Under the pieces are notes generated by a model, which saw only the letters and a program-made list of their open reading frames with translations, did no database searches and was not told the DNA's origin. DNA of 64,000 bases, taken from NCBI GenBank assembly GCA_032622095.1, contig CP136064.1, positions 254,328,484 to 254,392,483 of the forward strand, read 5' to 3'. A program made the translations under genes and the position numbers. How positions within the stretch are numbered: the first letter of the stretch is position 1; the number at the start of each line of letters is the position of its first letter. This document shows positions 13,321 through 25,723 of this stretch, piece by piece. Source of the stretch: Siphonodentalium dalli (lineage: Eukaryota; Mollusca; Scaphopoda; Gadilida; Siphonodentaliidae).

Positions 13321-13436
13321 GATAACTCCACCAAAAAAAGTCTGACAGATGTCATAATCGCAGGCGGTTGATGTCTGTGCCAAGTTTCACGGAAATTGAT
13401 CAAAAAACGACTGAGAAAAACTCCGGACAAATTTGT

Positions 13437-13500
13437 GTCCACGGACGGACGACGGACGACGGACGGACGGACGACGGTCGACGGACGGACGGACGGACAG
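13437..13500. repeat. ACGG/GACG minisatellite
   Basis: Run of ACGGACGG and ACGACGG units, part of the right end of the 169-bp repeat element. Confidence 0.9.
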
Positions 13501-13609
13501 ACAAGCTGACTCCAGTATACCCCCCTAACTTCGTTGCGGGGGTATAACTATCTGAATATATCCATGAGAAGGCATAATAAAGAAACACATACGTTTTTGT
13601 CTTTTGCAG

Positions 13610-13715
13610 GCCTGGCATATGTTGGTACCACATGCACACCTTCCAGTCAGTCGATCATCGAGGAAGAAATAGACTTCAGGGTGGAAACTATTGCTGCTCA
13701 TGAACTTGGACACAG
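13610..13715 (+). CDS. metalloprotease exon D (zinc-binding HELGH)
   Basis: Encodes GLAYVGTTCTPSSQSIIEEE...VETIAAHELGH and ends two bases into a Ser codon. Acceptor CTTTTGCAG, donor GTCAGT. HELGH is the first half of the metzincin zinc site HExxHxxxxxHD: H117 and H121 bind zinc and E118 is the catalytic base. The GLAxVGxxC lead-in is the conserved strand and Cys seen before the helix in ADAMTS proteases. The remaining ligand lies on the next exon, as the joined frame shows. Confidence 0.95.
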
Positions 13716-14871
13716 GTCAGTGCGACGACTGGTGTAGAGTAGAACGTTATGAAGTTGTATTCCGGGTGGCCATGCCTCTATGCTATAACATTACACATAC
13801 GATGATTTAACCACGCAGACTATGTTGAGTTCTATAATCCTTGATAATAGCCATGTTCAGCCATACGAACGTGTAACGTGTGTTACTATGTTATTGCTAT
13901 CGATATGAACCAAAGCTGATGTTTTGAAATATCGGCCCAACTTGTAGCAGAACGTGTAAACAATAATCCGGTGGTAGAGTCACATGTCTTATCAGAAGAT
14001 GGGATTATTCATCTTTTTGCTATACAATGTTAAGATGCTACACGTTTGACACAAACTTCTGAACGAATTGACCTACGCGTAGGCGGAATGGTCAAGGGAG
14101 TCAGGTGACTTTCGTTGGCAATGGCAAGACACGTTACAAGTTACACATACGTACGACTGAACCTGGCTATTACAATAGTTCAGAGTTAAAATACGAAAAC
14201 TATGGGATCATCCTGGATCATCCTCCACAAAATGTGTACATAATTTATCTAAGTCTTAATGTGTTCAGGTTATGAAAAGTTCGCCGTGAGATCTATGTGC
14301 AAAGTTTGATAATTGCCGTTGTTTCTCACAGCGACCATAGTTTTCGGTCGCATTTGTCTAGTGGTATGGGAATTAAAAATATCCCAAACAAGCAGTGTAT
14401 TTAAAGAGCTAGGATATGTTTTATACCAAACGAATGGGTGTGAATATTTCTATATACCAGATTATGCATGGTTGTGAATATAATATCACCAAGGCCAATT
14501 AGGTTTAAACGGTCACCGAGAACAAATTGAAACGACATTTCCTGAAACTGAACAACTAGTCAAGGAGCTATTGGTCGACCTTTGCACCACATGAATCGGA
14601 ATCACGTTGACCCCGCCAGTTTTTTCGTTATGTTCCTTACTAACTCTTTTCCGGATTCTAACAATAGACAAGTGGCCACGTAATCAAAATCGAGTCATAC
14701 CTGTCAAAAGCACATGTGGGCGATGAATAGTTAAAGAGGTACTCCCCTCACACTGCTTTTCATTTCAAATCTTTAATCTCATTTAAACCAAAACATGGTA
14801 TTTGAGATATATATATATATTTGTCAAATCAGGCAGCCACTAAAATAATCCGACTACCAGGGAGGCAAAAT
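13716..14871. other. intron 4, left part
   Basis: AT-rich intron with a short (TA)n run near 14808-14820. No coding frame, element end or RNA gene recognised. Confidence 0.5.
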
Positions 14872-15002
14872 TTCCTGCCGACACGCCAATAATGTCACTA
14901 TATTGCCTGCCGACAAGCCAATAATGTCACTATATTGCCTACCGGCACGCCAATAATGTCACTATATTGCCTGCCGACACGCCAATAATGTCACTATATT
15001 GC
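14872..15002. repeat. 32-bp minisatellite, four copies
   Basis: Four near-identical 32-bp units built from TTGCCTGCCGACACGCCAAT followed by AATGTCACTATA. Copies differ by single bases (for example ACAAGCC and ACCGGCACGCC). Lies within intron 4. Confidence 0.92.
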
Positions 15003-16979
15003 TTGAGTTTAACCCACTGGTTTAACTATTTAACAATGTTCGACTTCCTATATGTACATGTACTCGGTAAAATGTGTGTCATCTCTAAAAGAAAGTTTTT
15101 AGTTTTTGGTGTTGTTAATAAAGAGAGTTGTTGGCCGTTCAAGTTAACATGGGATATGTGTTCTGTACACATATAAAAATTATGTTTGCGTCATAACAAT
15201 TATGTACCAATCGGTATGTTCTATAAGGGTGTAGCGACCATTATGTTCTTAAAATAACACAACATATGCTCAATACTTAACCATAACCACACTAAGAGAA
15301 CATTGGTTAAACTGGCGCCATGTTGTCCGCCGACTATTCCAACTAGGTTTTGTTATCAACAGCAATTACTGTTACTTCATGTTTTATTCCAAAGAAAGAG
15401 CTGTTAAGAATTGCAAACTGAATCACTCGATCTGGTCCAGTCTGGTTTTAATAATTTAAAGTACACAAGGCCATTCAAACAAAAAATGTCGCGGTTTGAA
15501 AATTAGTGCCAATACTCGGCGTGCGTCATTAAGAATATGCGAAGATATCTGAATATATGCAATCATGTTTATAATCTGGGATATTCCCCAGTTAATACAA
15601 AGCTTTCATTCAGTTTCATCACCACTACTGCTTTCGTGAATGACGCAGGATACCAAAAGGGAGTCTATATATAATACTTATGTTCTGCCTGGCCAGCCAA
15701 TTGTTTTATTTAACAAAAGCAAAACAATATACTGAATAAGATTTACAAAAACAATAATAGCTTGCTATGAAACAAAATGGCTGGTCTTTCGTATTCTTTT
15801 GATATGATTAACAATTGTGATCGACCTCATTATTTCTATAAATACGTAAGCTACGCTCTTGTCCTGGTATAATCTTACAATGGTCCCGAATGATCAAAGT
15901 TACTGATTAAAATTTAAAAAAAAATGGGTTACATTTGGGATTCCATTGCTTTTGCGTGCTTAAGTTAAGGGATCTTCTCCAGACCCATCACCACAAAGAA
16001 GTGCAATCATCCCAGATGTAACCCTTTATTCTCATGAATCGGTAATTGGCAACTGGCCGTCTGGCTATGCTATTGTCCTTACAGCTGTAACGGTCTACAC
16101 ATATGTACTGACGTATGCTTGTATATATGCATATTAAAGGCAAAGACATATAACGACTCTGACACTGAATGCCTATTAAAATATGATAAACCAGCTGAAA
16201 ATAACCATATTTTTGTCTACATATCTTGAACAAAGAAAAATATTACATATGCTATGTTTTCGGTTAACAAAACTTATTTGTTTGAACATATTGTATTGGT
16301 CATCCCAGAATATAATATTACATAATACTTTGAATACAATAGTATGTAAACGAGCAACGGGGATTGGAGCAAGTTATTACAGTTTACTAAATGCTCCTCT
16401 CCCCATATTATTGGGATGCTAATACTTATTGTTCAGGACTGAACACTGTATTTTGTCAAGACTGCAGTTCACGCGATGAACTGGCCTCATATTTAACATA
16501 GTAATTGCTAGCTTTTGTGACACTGAAAAGATATAATAAGCCAACCCATGTATGGAATGCTTGTATATATCATTATGCGACAACCTCTACCACTTTCATT
16601 CGTCTTCCAAGTCGTCGCTAAGTATTTTTATTAACAATTGTTGTGAAGATGGGAGCCCCACGCTAGGTCTCGGTCTTATAAACGGTTGTTTTAACAAACA
16701 CAATAGCCACACACCCATTATAATTATATATACGAACGTGGACAATATCCACACTGAACAATAGCACAAAACATTAACCGTCAGCAAGAAACATTATTGC
16801 CAAACATTTACATCTACAGTTCGTTGTGCCAACAATGCTAGTAACGTGCAATGGGGTACCACGATAAATAAAATAATTGTTGGCACTTATAGTCATCTCT
16901 TTCAATGTCAAATACCAAAGTAATATGAGGTGTATAGTACATTGTTGAGGCAAATTATTTCCTTTCTTCTGTATTTTAG
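15003..16979. other. intron 4, right part
   Basis: AT-rich, without any feature I can name. The minus-strand frame at 15988-16233 and other short frames give no recognisable protein. Confidence 0.5.
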
Positions 16980-17147
16980 TTTGAGTTTGCCGCATGATGG
17001 CACGGGTGCAAACACGTGTAGTGCGGCGGATAAATACATAATGTCGTCATCAATAAGTACACAGCGCAGCGACAAAATACTCAATCTCTGGAAGTTTTCA
17101 GCATGTTCTCAGAATGAGATGCTAACTTACGTCGACAGCCTCGGATC
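16980..17147 (+). CDS. metalloprotease exon E (third Zn ligand and Met-turn)
   Basis: Encodes the completed Ser, then LSLPHDGTGANTCSAADKYI and MSSS, continuing to NLWKFSACSQNEMLTYVDSLGS. Acceptor TCTGTATTTTAG, donor GTAAGT. Joined to the previous exon this gives HELGHSLSLPHD, a perfect M12B zinc motif; H127 is the third ligand, followed by the D typical of adamalysins. KYIMSSS holds the Met-turn (M143). W-x-FSxCS followed by a helix is the standard end of the reprolysin domain. The active site is intact, so the enzyme is predicted to be catalytically competent. Confidence 0.95.
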
Positions 17148-17326
17148 GTAAGTGCAGTACTACAGTTAGTTATTGTTGTTATGTGTAACCATATAAGGTA
17201 AGTGGATGTCTGATTAGGTAGCAGGACTGTCAAGATAATTGACCCCACACCAGAGTCAGAGTGGTACACTTGCAGGTGGACCCGCAGGCCTTTTCGAAAG
17301 TCAACTAAGAATAAAATCAACACGGC

Positions 17327-17854
17327 TTAAAGGTGGATTATCTCTTTGTAAACATGAATTATATAGTTGCCGGGGTATAAAATATTAGATTTGAATCGAA
17401 GACTCCTGTCCGGAAATGCTTCTATCGATTAATATTCATTTTATTTCGAATATTTTCTGGTCTAAAAAGGTGTGTTTGTTCAGCTAACGAACAATAGTGG
17501 TTACTGTTAGCAAAGACCAGAAATTATAGTGTGCAATTTTGTCACAAATAAACGTTAATTATACTCATTATCGCTTCTATATGTGGAACAAAACAATACA
17601 AACAACCAATCTGTGACATTTGACATTCGTTGCGTGGCCGTAGGAACAGCCCAGTGCTCTATATCGCAATACGGTCTCATCCGAATGGTCGGTTCTAAAA
17701 ATAGTAACATAAATGGGCCCGATTTAATATTCGAAATAAAATCAATATTAATTGATAGAAGCTTTTCCGGACATAGGTCTTCAGTTCATATCTATTATTT
17801 TATACCCACGCAACTATTTAAAATTTGTTATTTAAAGAGATAATCCATCTTTAA
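17327..17854. mobile_element. TTAA-flanked MITE with about 125-bp inverted ends
   Basis: TTAA at 17327-17330 and 17851-17854 bounds a 520-bp element. The ends AGGTGGATTATCTCTTT (left) and the complement of AGATGGATTATCTCTTT (right) continue as an inverted repeat for about 125 bp, including shared blocks CTTCTATC, TTAATATT and ATTTTATTTCGAATATT. The open frame at 17583-17843 lies inside it and is probably chance. TTAA targets point to piggyBac- or Kolobok-type transposition; no transposase is present. Confidence 0.8.
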
Positions 17855-18040
17855 AGCATATTTGCCACAATAATTGTCCTTACATGCAATACTGCGGCGC
17901 ACAATGTACGGGCTATATGATGTATTGATTTCTATGTATATCAAGTCCCACTATACATACATTATGATGTGTTATAGTATTATAATTCCCCCATATATGT
18001 GGTAGATAAACGACGATGCCTGTCCATTATGCGTTTAATT

Positions 18041-18230
18041 TCTCTTGATTAAAAAGGCAGAATTAACTCATTAACAAAAAAATTAATTAAAATATTATTT
18101 ACAAAAATTTATTAAAATAATTTAAAAAAAATTAAATTAAAAACATTAATTTAAAAAATGTCATGTTTCAGACGAACCACGTCATTGGCGTGCTAACCTG
18201 CTAGTCTATACTATATATTTTGAGACTTCG

Positions 18231-18263
<33 letters not shown>

Positions 18264-20160
18264 ACTTCATAGAATCCAAAACGCGTGTACAGATTGAGCT
18301 CAAACTTCCTATGTAAGTGTCAAATCCCACCGACACGACCGTGGTCGCGGTTTAGGGAAGCTCAGGGCACCCGTTCTCCAATCTCAAATCACCGCAAAGG
18401 CACGGCGTGGGTTAATCAAGTGATTATTTAATGAGCGTTTGATTTTGACGCATCTCTATAAAGAGCGTCTGTTTGCCATTCAACGTTATTTGCATCTGCA
18501 GAGAGATATACGGAACATACATTAAATTTAAAAAACATTTGTTTCTGACAAACCCTGCGAGCACGGATGGCGCGCTTTGTTTTTACAGTATATAGTTATA
18601 TACCGAAATCATCCCAGATAATCACGAATATAGCATCAGATTTCTCCCCAGATATACCGTTATAAAGCTACTGGAATCTGCCAATCTACGGGAAATTCCT
18701 GGGAATGCCGATTGAGCTCAAACTTGCTACCCACGGGAAGTGTCATATATATGAGTGTGTCCTTTATAGACTCGAACCGATTGAACTCAAACTTGCTAAA
18801 TAAGAAAATAGCCCCCAAGCGTAAATATCAACAACAACGATATTACTAAATACACGTTTTCGGCAATGTGAGAGTTTTCGGGGAGCCGTGATGCCAACAA
18901 CAACGACCCGAAGCCCTGAATGCCAACAACAGATTCAATGCAATGTTATCTATTACGCAGAGAGATTTCACGACATTACGACGGGTACGGCAGACTCAAA
19001 ATATTATGCAGACAGATTTCCCGACGGGAAGCGTTTGTTTTAAATTCAATGCAATGTTATCGTAGAGAGATTTCACGAAACAAAGAATGCGTTGTCTGTC
19101 GTTCCTAGGAAGGGGGGATTTCTACGGGTAAATTTTTCCGCCAGAAACAAAAAAATTAATTAAAACAATTTACAATTTAAATAAAACAATTTAAAATTAA
19201 AAAAAATTAACAATAAAAAAACAATTCAGAAACAAAATATATTAAATTTAAAAAACATTAAATTCATATTCAAAAATGTCATGTTTCTGAAACAAAGCCA
19301 TGGGACGAATGCCGCCGGTGGCGGGCTAACCTGCTAGTCTAATATATATTTTGAGACTTCGTATATATATATATATAAGTGTATATACTTTATAGAATCG
19401 AAAACGGCTGGACCGATCGAGGCCAAACTTCCTATCTAAAGGTAGAAGCAGACGGGACGCATCGTTGTGGCGTTTTGGACAAGCTCTGAGCACTCATTAT
19501 CCACTCCCAACACCAAAATCACCGTCCTTGGTACTGCATGGTTAATCGCGTTGATAGTTAAAGAGCGTTCCTACCCGCAGTGTCGTGATAAAGAGCGTAT
19601 GCGCGTATTGTGATTCTTATGACTGGATACACGCGTGACCGTATGTATCCAGACACGAGCGTCTTGTGTGATTCTTATGTCTGTCGTCGTACTTACGGGT
19701 TCATTGGAACGGGGGAGATTTTCATCGGGTCAGTTTTTCTGCCCGATGTACCGAAAATCATACCTGTAATGCATGTTGTGTGATTCTTATGTCTGTGGTT
19801 CCTAGGAACGGGGGAGATTTTCATCGGGTCAGTTTTTCCACCCGATGTACCGTAAATCATACCTCTTTTAGGGACGGGTACCACCATTTCTCTTGATTAA
19901 AAAGCCAGAATTAACTCATTGAAAAACAAAAAATTAAATTAATTAACTCATTGAAAAACAAAAAATTAAATTAAAAAATTAAAAAGGCAGAACTAACTCA
20001 TTGAAAAGCAAAAAACTAAATTAAAAAATTAATAAAAAAAATTAAAATTAAAAAAAATTAAAAATTAAAAATATATTTAATTTAATTTAATTAAAAAAAA
20101 ATAATTTAACAAATGTCATGTTTCTGACGATTGCCGCCAGTGGCGGGCTAACCTGCTAGT
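18041..20160. repeat. cluster of Helitron-like repeat copies
   Basis: Three copies of one repeat end in ...CTAACCTGCTAGT (18206, about 19340 and 20160), each after A-rich AATTAAA sequence. Two start with TCTCTTGATTAAAAAG (18041 and 19889). Just before the shared end is a small hairpin: CACG...CGTG in copy 1 and CCGCC...GGCGG in copies 2 and 3. A hairpin followed about 10 nt later by a CTAG end and a T is the Helitron 3' signature. Between the copies, a 100-bp block with GGGGGAGATTTTCATCGGGT is tandemly duplicated (about 19700-19866), and a (TG)n run lies at 18238-18263. No Rep/helicase coding sequence. Confidence 0.5.
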
Positions 20161-21413
20161 TATCTTTAAATATTGGTTAGCTGGTTTTTTTATAGTCAAA
20201 TAAGTATTCATAAATCTATTTTGTAATCATAAACGAATCGTTAATATATGTTAAATGTATGTTGATTATAATTGTCTGGATATGCGAGTTATTGTTTCGG
20301 TAAATTCATTGTGTTTTCGAGTCCACATGTCTTGTGTTGAATGCAATCACTCGTATCGCTTTTATTCACGCGCGTCAGTCGTATCGCAACGGCTTGTTTC
20401 CAGACGGATTGAGTCTGGCCTGAGGTCGACCAAACAAAATGGCATCTGTATACATCGGCCCAGTGTTAAAATAGTTCACATTTTGAGTTCTTTCATCGGA
20501 ACTGACCCAATAACGATTATAAATTACTACTTGCATGTTTTTGTTGTAACATGAGGTCTAGAAACGTGAATGAAACATTACAAGCCAATAGTATTATAAC
20601 ATTAGGCAGTATTTCATATATAATATGCAAAAGTGACGTATCTCCTTCGACATTATGACACAGAAGCCAGACGATGATTACTTATGCAAAATGTATCTCC
20701 AAACATAGTTTCGTCAAATACTCGCAATCGCGTGCAAATCTTCCCCATTGGAGTAGATATCGATATGATCCTTTTATATTGTCGCATTTATATACGGAAA
20801 CTGACCTCGGAAAAGGGAAAATGGAATTACAACATAGTTCTCAGGCGACGCTATGCCAAGTCCGGGAGTAATTTTCCAACGAAATTACTGAACATACCAT
20901 TGCAGTCTGGTACGTCAGTCAGTTTCACAGGCGCATTCCAATGATGACACCAACCACCTTGTGAGTTGGAACTCGTGGTCATTCCTGAAATTGGAGTATT
21001 GCTCCTTATGGGTGTTCACCATAGGGTCGCCATTCGTCGCAAACTAAGTCTTGGTGGTCTCCATATAAGTTGTTGTATATTGAATGTGTACAAAGTTTGT
21101 AAAATGTAACTATCTGTTCGATCAACTCCTCATTCGCAAATTGCCACTAGACATCGGCTCATGATGTTACACGTGCACCCGTTATGTAACAGACTGAAGT
21201 TAAGCAACGTCGAGCTCGTTTAGCCTCTGGATTGGTGGCTGGTTGGCGATTCTGGCGTTGCTAACTTACCACACGATTCTCGCACTTTACTATCCTTCTG
21301 TTACATAATTATGGCAACAAATTGCTAACTGGAATACAAGTTCAGTTTATATTATATACCCGACATACACGAATGGGTGAGTAGCTATAAAATATAATCA
21401 TATTATTCAACAG
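20161..21413. other. intron 5, right part
   Basis: No gene or element end recognised. The frames at 20255-20554 and 20674-20944 have no recognisable motif and no supporting splice context. Confidence 0.5.
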
Positions 21414-21546
21414 GAACAATTGTCTAATAGTGCAAAACAACACAACTCCTGATAATTTGACAGCATATAAAACCCAATTCGGAGAGAACTTGGACATCGA
21501 GGGACAATGTCAGCTGGCGGTTGCCAACGATTCCAGAACTTGCATG
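21414..21546 (+). CDS. metalloprotease exon F (disintegrin-like region)
   Basis: Found by asking what must link exons E and G: a length of 1 modulo 3 was required, and this 133-nt exon fits. Acceptor TATTATTCAACAG, donor GTAAGC. It encodes (S)NNCLIVQNNTTPDNL, then AYKTQFGENLDIEGQCQLAV and ANDSRTCM. The FGENLDIEGQCQLAVANDS block matches the LPGxxYDxxxQCxLxFGxxS signature that opens the disintegrin-like domain of ADAMTS proteins. Sequons NNT, NLT and NDS suggest a glycosylated extracellular segment. It leaves the frame in phase 0. Confidence 0.9.
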
Positions 21547-24029
21547 GTAAGCGAATGTATCTAACAGACAGACAGCGACTTCACCAACAGCGTGTCTGTA
21601 TATATTCGTTAAAGGTGGAAACATAGTCCCAATACAAACTGATACGAATTGAACACACAAAGCATACAGTTAAAACAATAATTATTCCACGAATAGTACA
21701 AAACTCATAAGTACAGCAAATAAGTAGGTTACATACTGGACCGGATTCGACACCAAGCAAGTATGCTAATGTGTGTCGTTTCCGGATTGGGGAATCAATG
21801 TATATCCACACGCCTATCGAAAATGTGGTGATCTGCATTATATGTCGAATGGTTTGAAACTGGACATGGCTGTAATGTCGTGTAATGGTTTATTGGTCTC
21901 GCAAGGTGAGATGGGCCAATGTACGTCGGGAAATGACATTGAGTTGAAAATAAGGTAGACATAATTATGTCGGCAAGATATAGATTATATATAACTCGTC
22001 CAGTAAATTAGGTACGGTCCAGCATTCAAAACTTAATTTACGGACGAGTTCTGTCAATTTCGCTATAAACTGGAGACGAGTTGTAGATTATATTCATTAC
22101 GCGATCCAATACCTCCATAAAACATACGCAATTCACTAAATGGAACGAGACATTAACAGCGACTTATATAAGGCGTGCGATAACGTTTCTCGTTACAATT
22201 GCGTTGTTTCTCTGCGTAAAGAAAATAGTCCCTATACATGAATAGGACTCCCTGACGAATGTAATAGGGTAATTGAATGAAATAAGTTTTCAAACTGTAT
22301 AAATATCAGCCAAACACCGATTCGTCTTTATTCCTAGTCGATTCGATTCCGAATCACATTTGCGCAATAATAGTATATTTATACACACTTGGCACTGTTT
22401 CACATTAAGCAATAACCGTTGCATAGCATTGTTATACAATGGGTTTAATGAATGTAATTAAGATCGGATCATGTATATAATACATAGCTACACTGACCCT
22501 GTATCTTTTCCCTGAATGTATGTATTGGTTCACAGATGTAGACTAAGTGCTTTTTGAGTGGAAAAATAGTTCCATAGGATTTGCGTTTCTTAGATAAGAT
22601 CGATCAAATCGGGTCAAATTGGCAGTTGCTTGTTGTATGATTCCAATGGCAAATAAATGTTTCTTCATATGGCATTGTGCATCGTATATTGTAGAATTGC
22701 TTGGAATACAAATTGTTTGGATTGAAATGGTGTGTAATATTACGGAAGCCGCCAAAGGCTCAACAATGGCTAACGTGGTATGACATAACATTGTCAGCGA
22801 TGCTCGCAATTGCCGCTAGTTGACTATTGGTGACAATGCTGGTGTGATATATAAGCGCGGAAACCAATATTTATTTTGTATGTTCGAGCCAATATCCGGA
22901 GTACAGTTTCCAAAATAATAAATTTTGAGTTGTGATATTCCAACATCGGGTTCTTGTAAACATAGTTACAATCATTAAGTAATACGAATCGTGGAGAGTT
23001 GTAAAGGGCGGCAAAAATCGTTCTCAACGACATCACCTCGTGCCAGTACAACTGGAAACAAACAGATCGAAATTTTCCCAATTTATGCACTTCCCGTACA
23101 AAAACGGCATGCACATTTAGCTCTTTGGCTGCGATATGACACACGATATCCCTCTGCATAGATTTGCCTAATGTTTTGATAATCGCGAGCAGATTTATCG
23201 TAGTCTATTCGAACTAAGCCGTATTGGCTTTCCTGAATATATTCAGCCATAAGTTGCCAAAACACAATCCATATTTTGGTATTGCGAAATTCGACCATTG
23301 CTTATACATGTATATCCATACATATCGTGTGTATTCACTTGCATTTAACTTTAGTTTGAAATAACTAAAGTGTTTATGTAGCCAAAAATAACAAAATTAT
23401 TGACAGAATTCTGCCACAGTCGGTCGTCATGAGAAGACGGATGTCACTGACCTCCTCGTACTGTAGGAATCACTGAACTAAATGGTTTCCCATAGGCGAC
23501 AGTGTTACCGTTTCGGCCAAATTCACTGAATTGAAGCCTGCAAGCCATACCAGTTATGTTTACCCAGCTAGATTGACACCAGTTGATCACGAAAATGCAG
23601 GAAAAATCATAGGTCATGTGTTTACTTTTTAAAATAAATCCCCAAGTCTACGACAGGGCTATCTCACAGCCAAATTTGATCTGGAAAAACCCAGGACTAC
23701 AGCAGCTAGTTAAATAAATTTCCCGCTCACAAAAATCCATTCACCCATTCATTCACCAGTTTAAATTATTTATATATTATGTACAAATCAAATAAACGCG
23801 ATGTCATCCTTTAATAACGTGTCGCATGTATCAGGTGAAGGTCATTCTTCAGTTACCTTCACCTTTAGCATTCCACGGTGTACTCGCTCCCCGACTCTAG
23901 AACACATTTAGCTCCCTGATTCCTGTAAGTCATCGCAAGACAGCTATGGCCACCATTCTGATCATTGTGTCATGCTGTGAATTTTGTGTTGTGAAACAAA
24001 ATACAATATCCTCCATTTCTGTCTTATAG
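21547..24029. other. intron 6
   Basis: A short hairpin near 21985-22055 pairs ACTCGTCC...TAAATTA with TAATTTA...GGACGAGT. Two overlapping minus-strand frames (23083-23298 and 22824-23159) could be one frameshifted decayed reading frame, but I recognise no family in them and no splice context supports them. Nothing else named. Confidence 0.45.
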
Positions 24030-24149
24030 AGCTTTTATAACGGGACGACGGACGAACTGTGTTCGGGGCTGTATTGCAAGCAGGCTGGAAGGACAAATAG
24101 ATGCTCCATAATTATCCCTGCGGACGGAACCCTGTGTGCCGACCACAAG
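24030..24149 (+). CDS. metalloprotease exon G (ADAMTS Cys-rich)
   Basis: Exactly 40 codons, phase 0 at both ends. Acceptor TTTCTGTCTTATAG, donor GTAACC. Encodes SFYNGTTDELCSGLYCKQAG, then RTNRCSIIIPADGTLCADHK. C-x-x-LxC followed by a stretch ending in P-A-(x)-DGT-x-C is the ADAMTS disintegrin/Cys-rich signature, where vertebrate members read CxxLWC and ...ADGTxCG. The last part of the exon, with its donor, is duplicated just downstream. One sequon (NGT). Confidence 0.93.
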
Positions 24150-24159
24150 GTAACCTATT

Positions 24160-24236
24160 TAACAGATACATGCTATATAATTATTCCCGCGGAAGGAACC
24201 CTGTGTGCCGACGACCACAATGTAACCTATGTAATT
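24160..24236 (+). pseudogene. partial tandem copy of exon G and its donor
   Basis: About 70 bp repeating the 3' half of exon G and the first bases of the intron: ATAATTATTCCCGCGGAAGG and AACCCTGTGTGCCGACGACC, then ACAATGTAACCTATG. Relative to the exon it has substitutions and a 3-bp insertion. The duplicated donor-like ACAAT-GTAACC remains, but there is no acceptor in front of it, so it is predicted to be a dead exon fragment. Confidence 0.85.
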
Positions 24237-25674
24237 AATCTAATTATATTAAGATAACAAGCCGTTGTTAAACTTATTAGATGCATATGTTCCACTAATG
24301 AGTAAGAATTATAATCTACTGTTCGTATATGTGTGTCTCTATGCTGTCTGTTTTTGTTTCATGAATATTCCTCCAGTTAAACAATATACTGTATTGAAAT
24401 ATGCACTGTTGTTAGCAGTGGGAGACTGCGTTTACCAGTTTTGTGTTAAACCCACTAACTAAACTATAATGTACAACACTGCGTGTTCATTAATTCACAA
24501 CGCTAAGTTTTCGCCGAACACGTTTGTGTCTGATGTGTAAATCGTATGATGGCTGTAATGGTAATGAAACAGTATGGAACAGCGATTTTTAAAAAGATCA
24601 TTACGCGCGCCACGTGTATAACTGGTGAGGAGTTTCTCATTTCCCGTGGTGCTGACATTATCAATGGGCGTTTTATTAGTTTTATTTATAGAACGGTAAT
24701 TTTTGGGATGATTAAAAGTCAAACTGCAAGCTGGGGCCCGAGTCCCTTAAAAGGTGTAGATATGGAATTTCAATTTCGTTCATTGTCGTTAATCAACGTT
24801 GATTAATGTTGAGTTTTGGTTTGTGATAAACTATATGTCAATTACAAATAAAAGAAATTTCTGCAGCCCACTGTGGGTTGTTGTCGGAGACGGTCGAGGC
24901 GGCCGCCGGTTCGTTAATTAGGTGCTGGTTGTTATTGTTATTTTAACGGAATTCTGAGTTGGTCATTCGCAAAACCAATATATTTTATATTCTACAATTA
25001 CATTCTTGGGTTTACAATATATGATCTTGAGCGCGTTACCATTTCTGACATTGGTTTTCTTGATATAATTTGAACTGCGATACCACAGGTATGAGCGGCA
25101 TCAGATTGAGAGATGTAACATAACTTACTGGTGAAACAGTAGAGGACCGATTATGCACAGTATTTGGATTATAATTTACATTTGACCCGTACTTGCAAAC
25201 ATATTTATATTTTCAAGTCCAAAAAAATAATAATATACAGATGACATAGACATTCAAAATAAAAGTGATAACATATTGTTACGGATGCTAAAATGGAATT
25301 ATATGCCCCGTTGTCAATATTTGAGGGAGGGGTTAGTTCAGACTGGAAGGAACGGAGATAATGGTTTTTCACAGAATGGAAGATATAATTATAACATAAA
25401 CTGAGTTAGGAATGGGAGAAGAATGAATAAGGAGAAGGGATATTATGATGGAAGAAACGAATAACAAAGAGATACCCGTAGAGGGGAACTCAGAGAAGAT
25501 ATGAGGTGACAAGCGAAGTGGTGATACTATGAACCTGGCGTTCTACTACCGGTTAAGAGTATATATGTGTTATTTTTAGACCTGAAAAGTTTGGTTTCGC
25601 GACATACATATAGCATCAAAATCAGCTTTGTTTTTAGACGTTACCAAGCATAATATTGCTTCGGTATTTTTCAG
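24237..25674. other. intron 7, remainder
   Basis: AT-rich, with a purine-rich GGAAG/AGAAGGG stretch at about 25340-25500. The frames at 24546-24806 and 24265-24462 show no recognisable motif. Confidence 0.5.
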
Positions 25675-25723
25675 AGATGTGCCGCTGGTGTTTGTACGGA
25701 CTCGCCGGGTGCCCCTGCTGCAG
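25675..25723 (+). CDS. metalloprotease exon H (Cys-rich, GC donor)
   Basis: Encodes RCAAGVCTDSPGAPAA plus the first base of a Gly. Acceptor GGTATTTTTCAG. Only a GC donor, CAG-GCAAGT at 25724, lets it join exon I in frame; using the GT four bases further on gives a stop (AAG TTG TGA) at once. CAG-GCAAGT is the usual strong context of GC-AG introns. C-x-x-G-x-C followed by a Ser/Pro/Ala-rich linker is typical of the segment after the ADAMTS Cys-rich block (vertebrates: WCxxGxC). Confidence 0.78.

Larger units (their letters stand above)
11205..13550. repeat. 169-bp tandem repeat element, interrupted
   Basis: Units starting at GACCGAAAAATGTAGGAATA recur at 11351, 11520 and 11689, giving a period of 169 bp; each contains GATAACTCC and GTCATAATCGCAGGTGC. 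A fourth unit is split by an insertion at 11774-13320 and resumes at 13321. The right end is a GACG-rich minisatellite followed by TATACCCCCCTAACTTCGTT and GCGGGGGTATA, which can form a hairpin. This kind of unit ending in GGGGGTATA is widespread in molluscan genomes. It ends only about 60 bp before exon D. Confidence 0.8.

Noticed and set aside
22824-23298. Two overlapping minus-strand frames as a gene
   Set aside because: They could be one frame broken by a shift, but no family, start context or splice sites were found.
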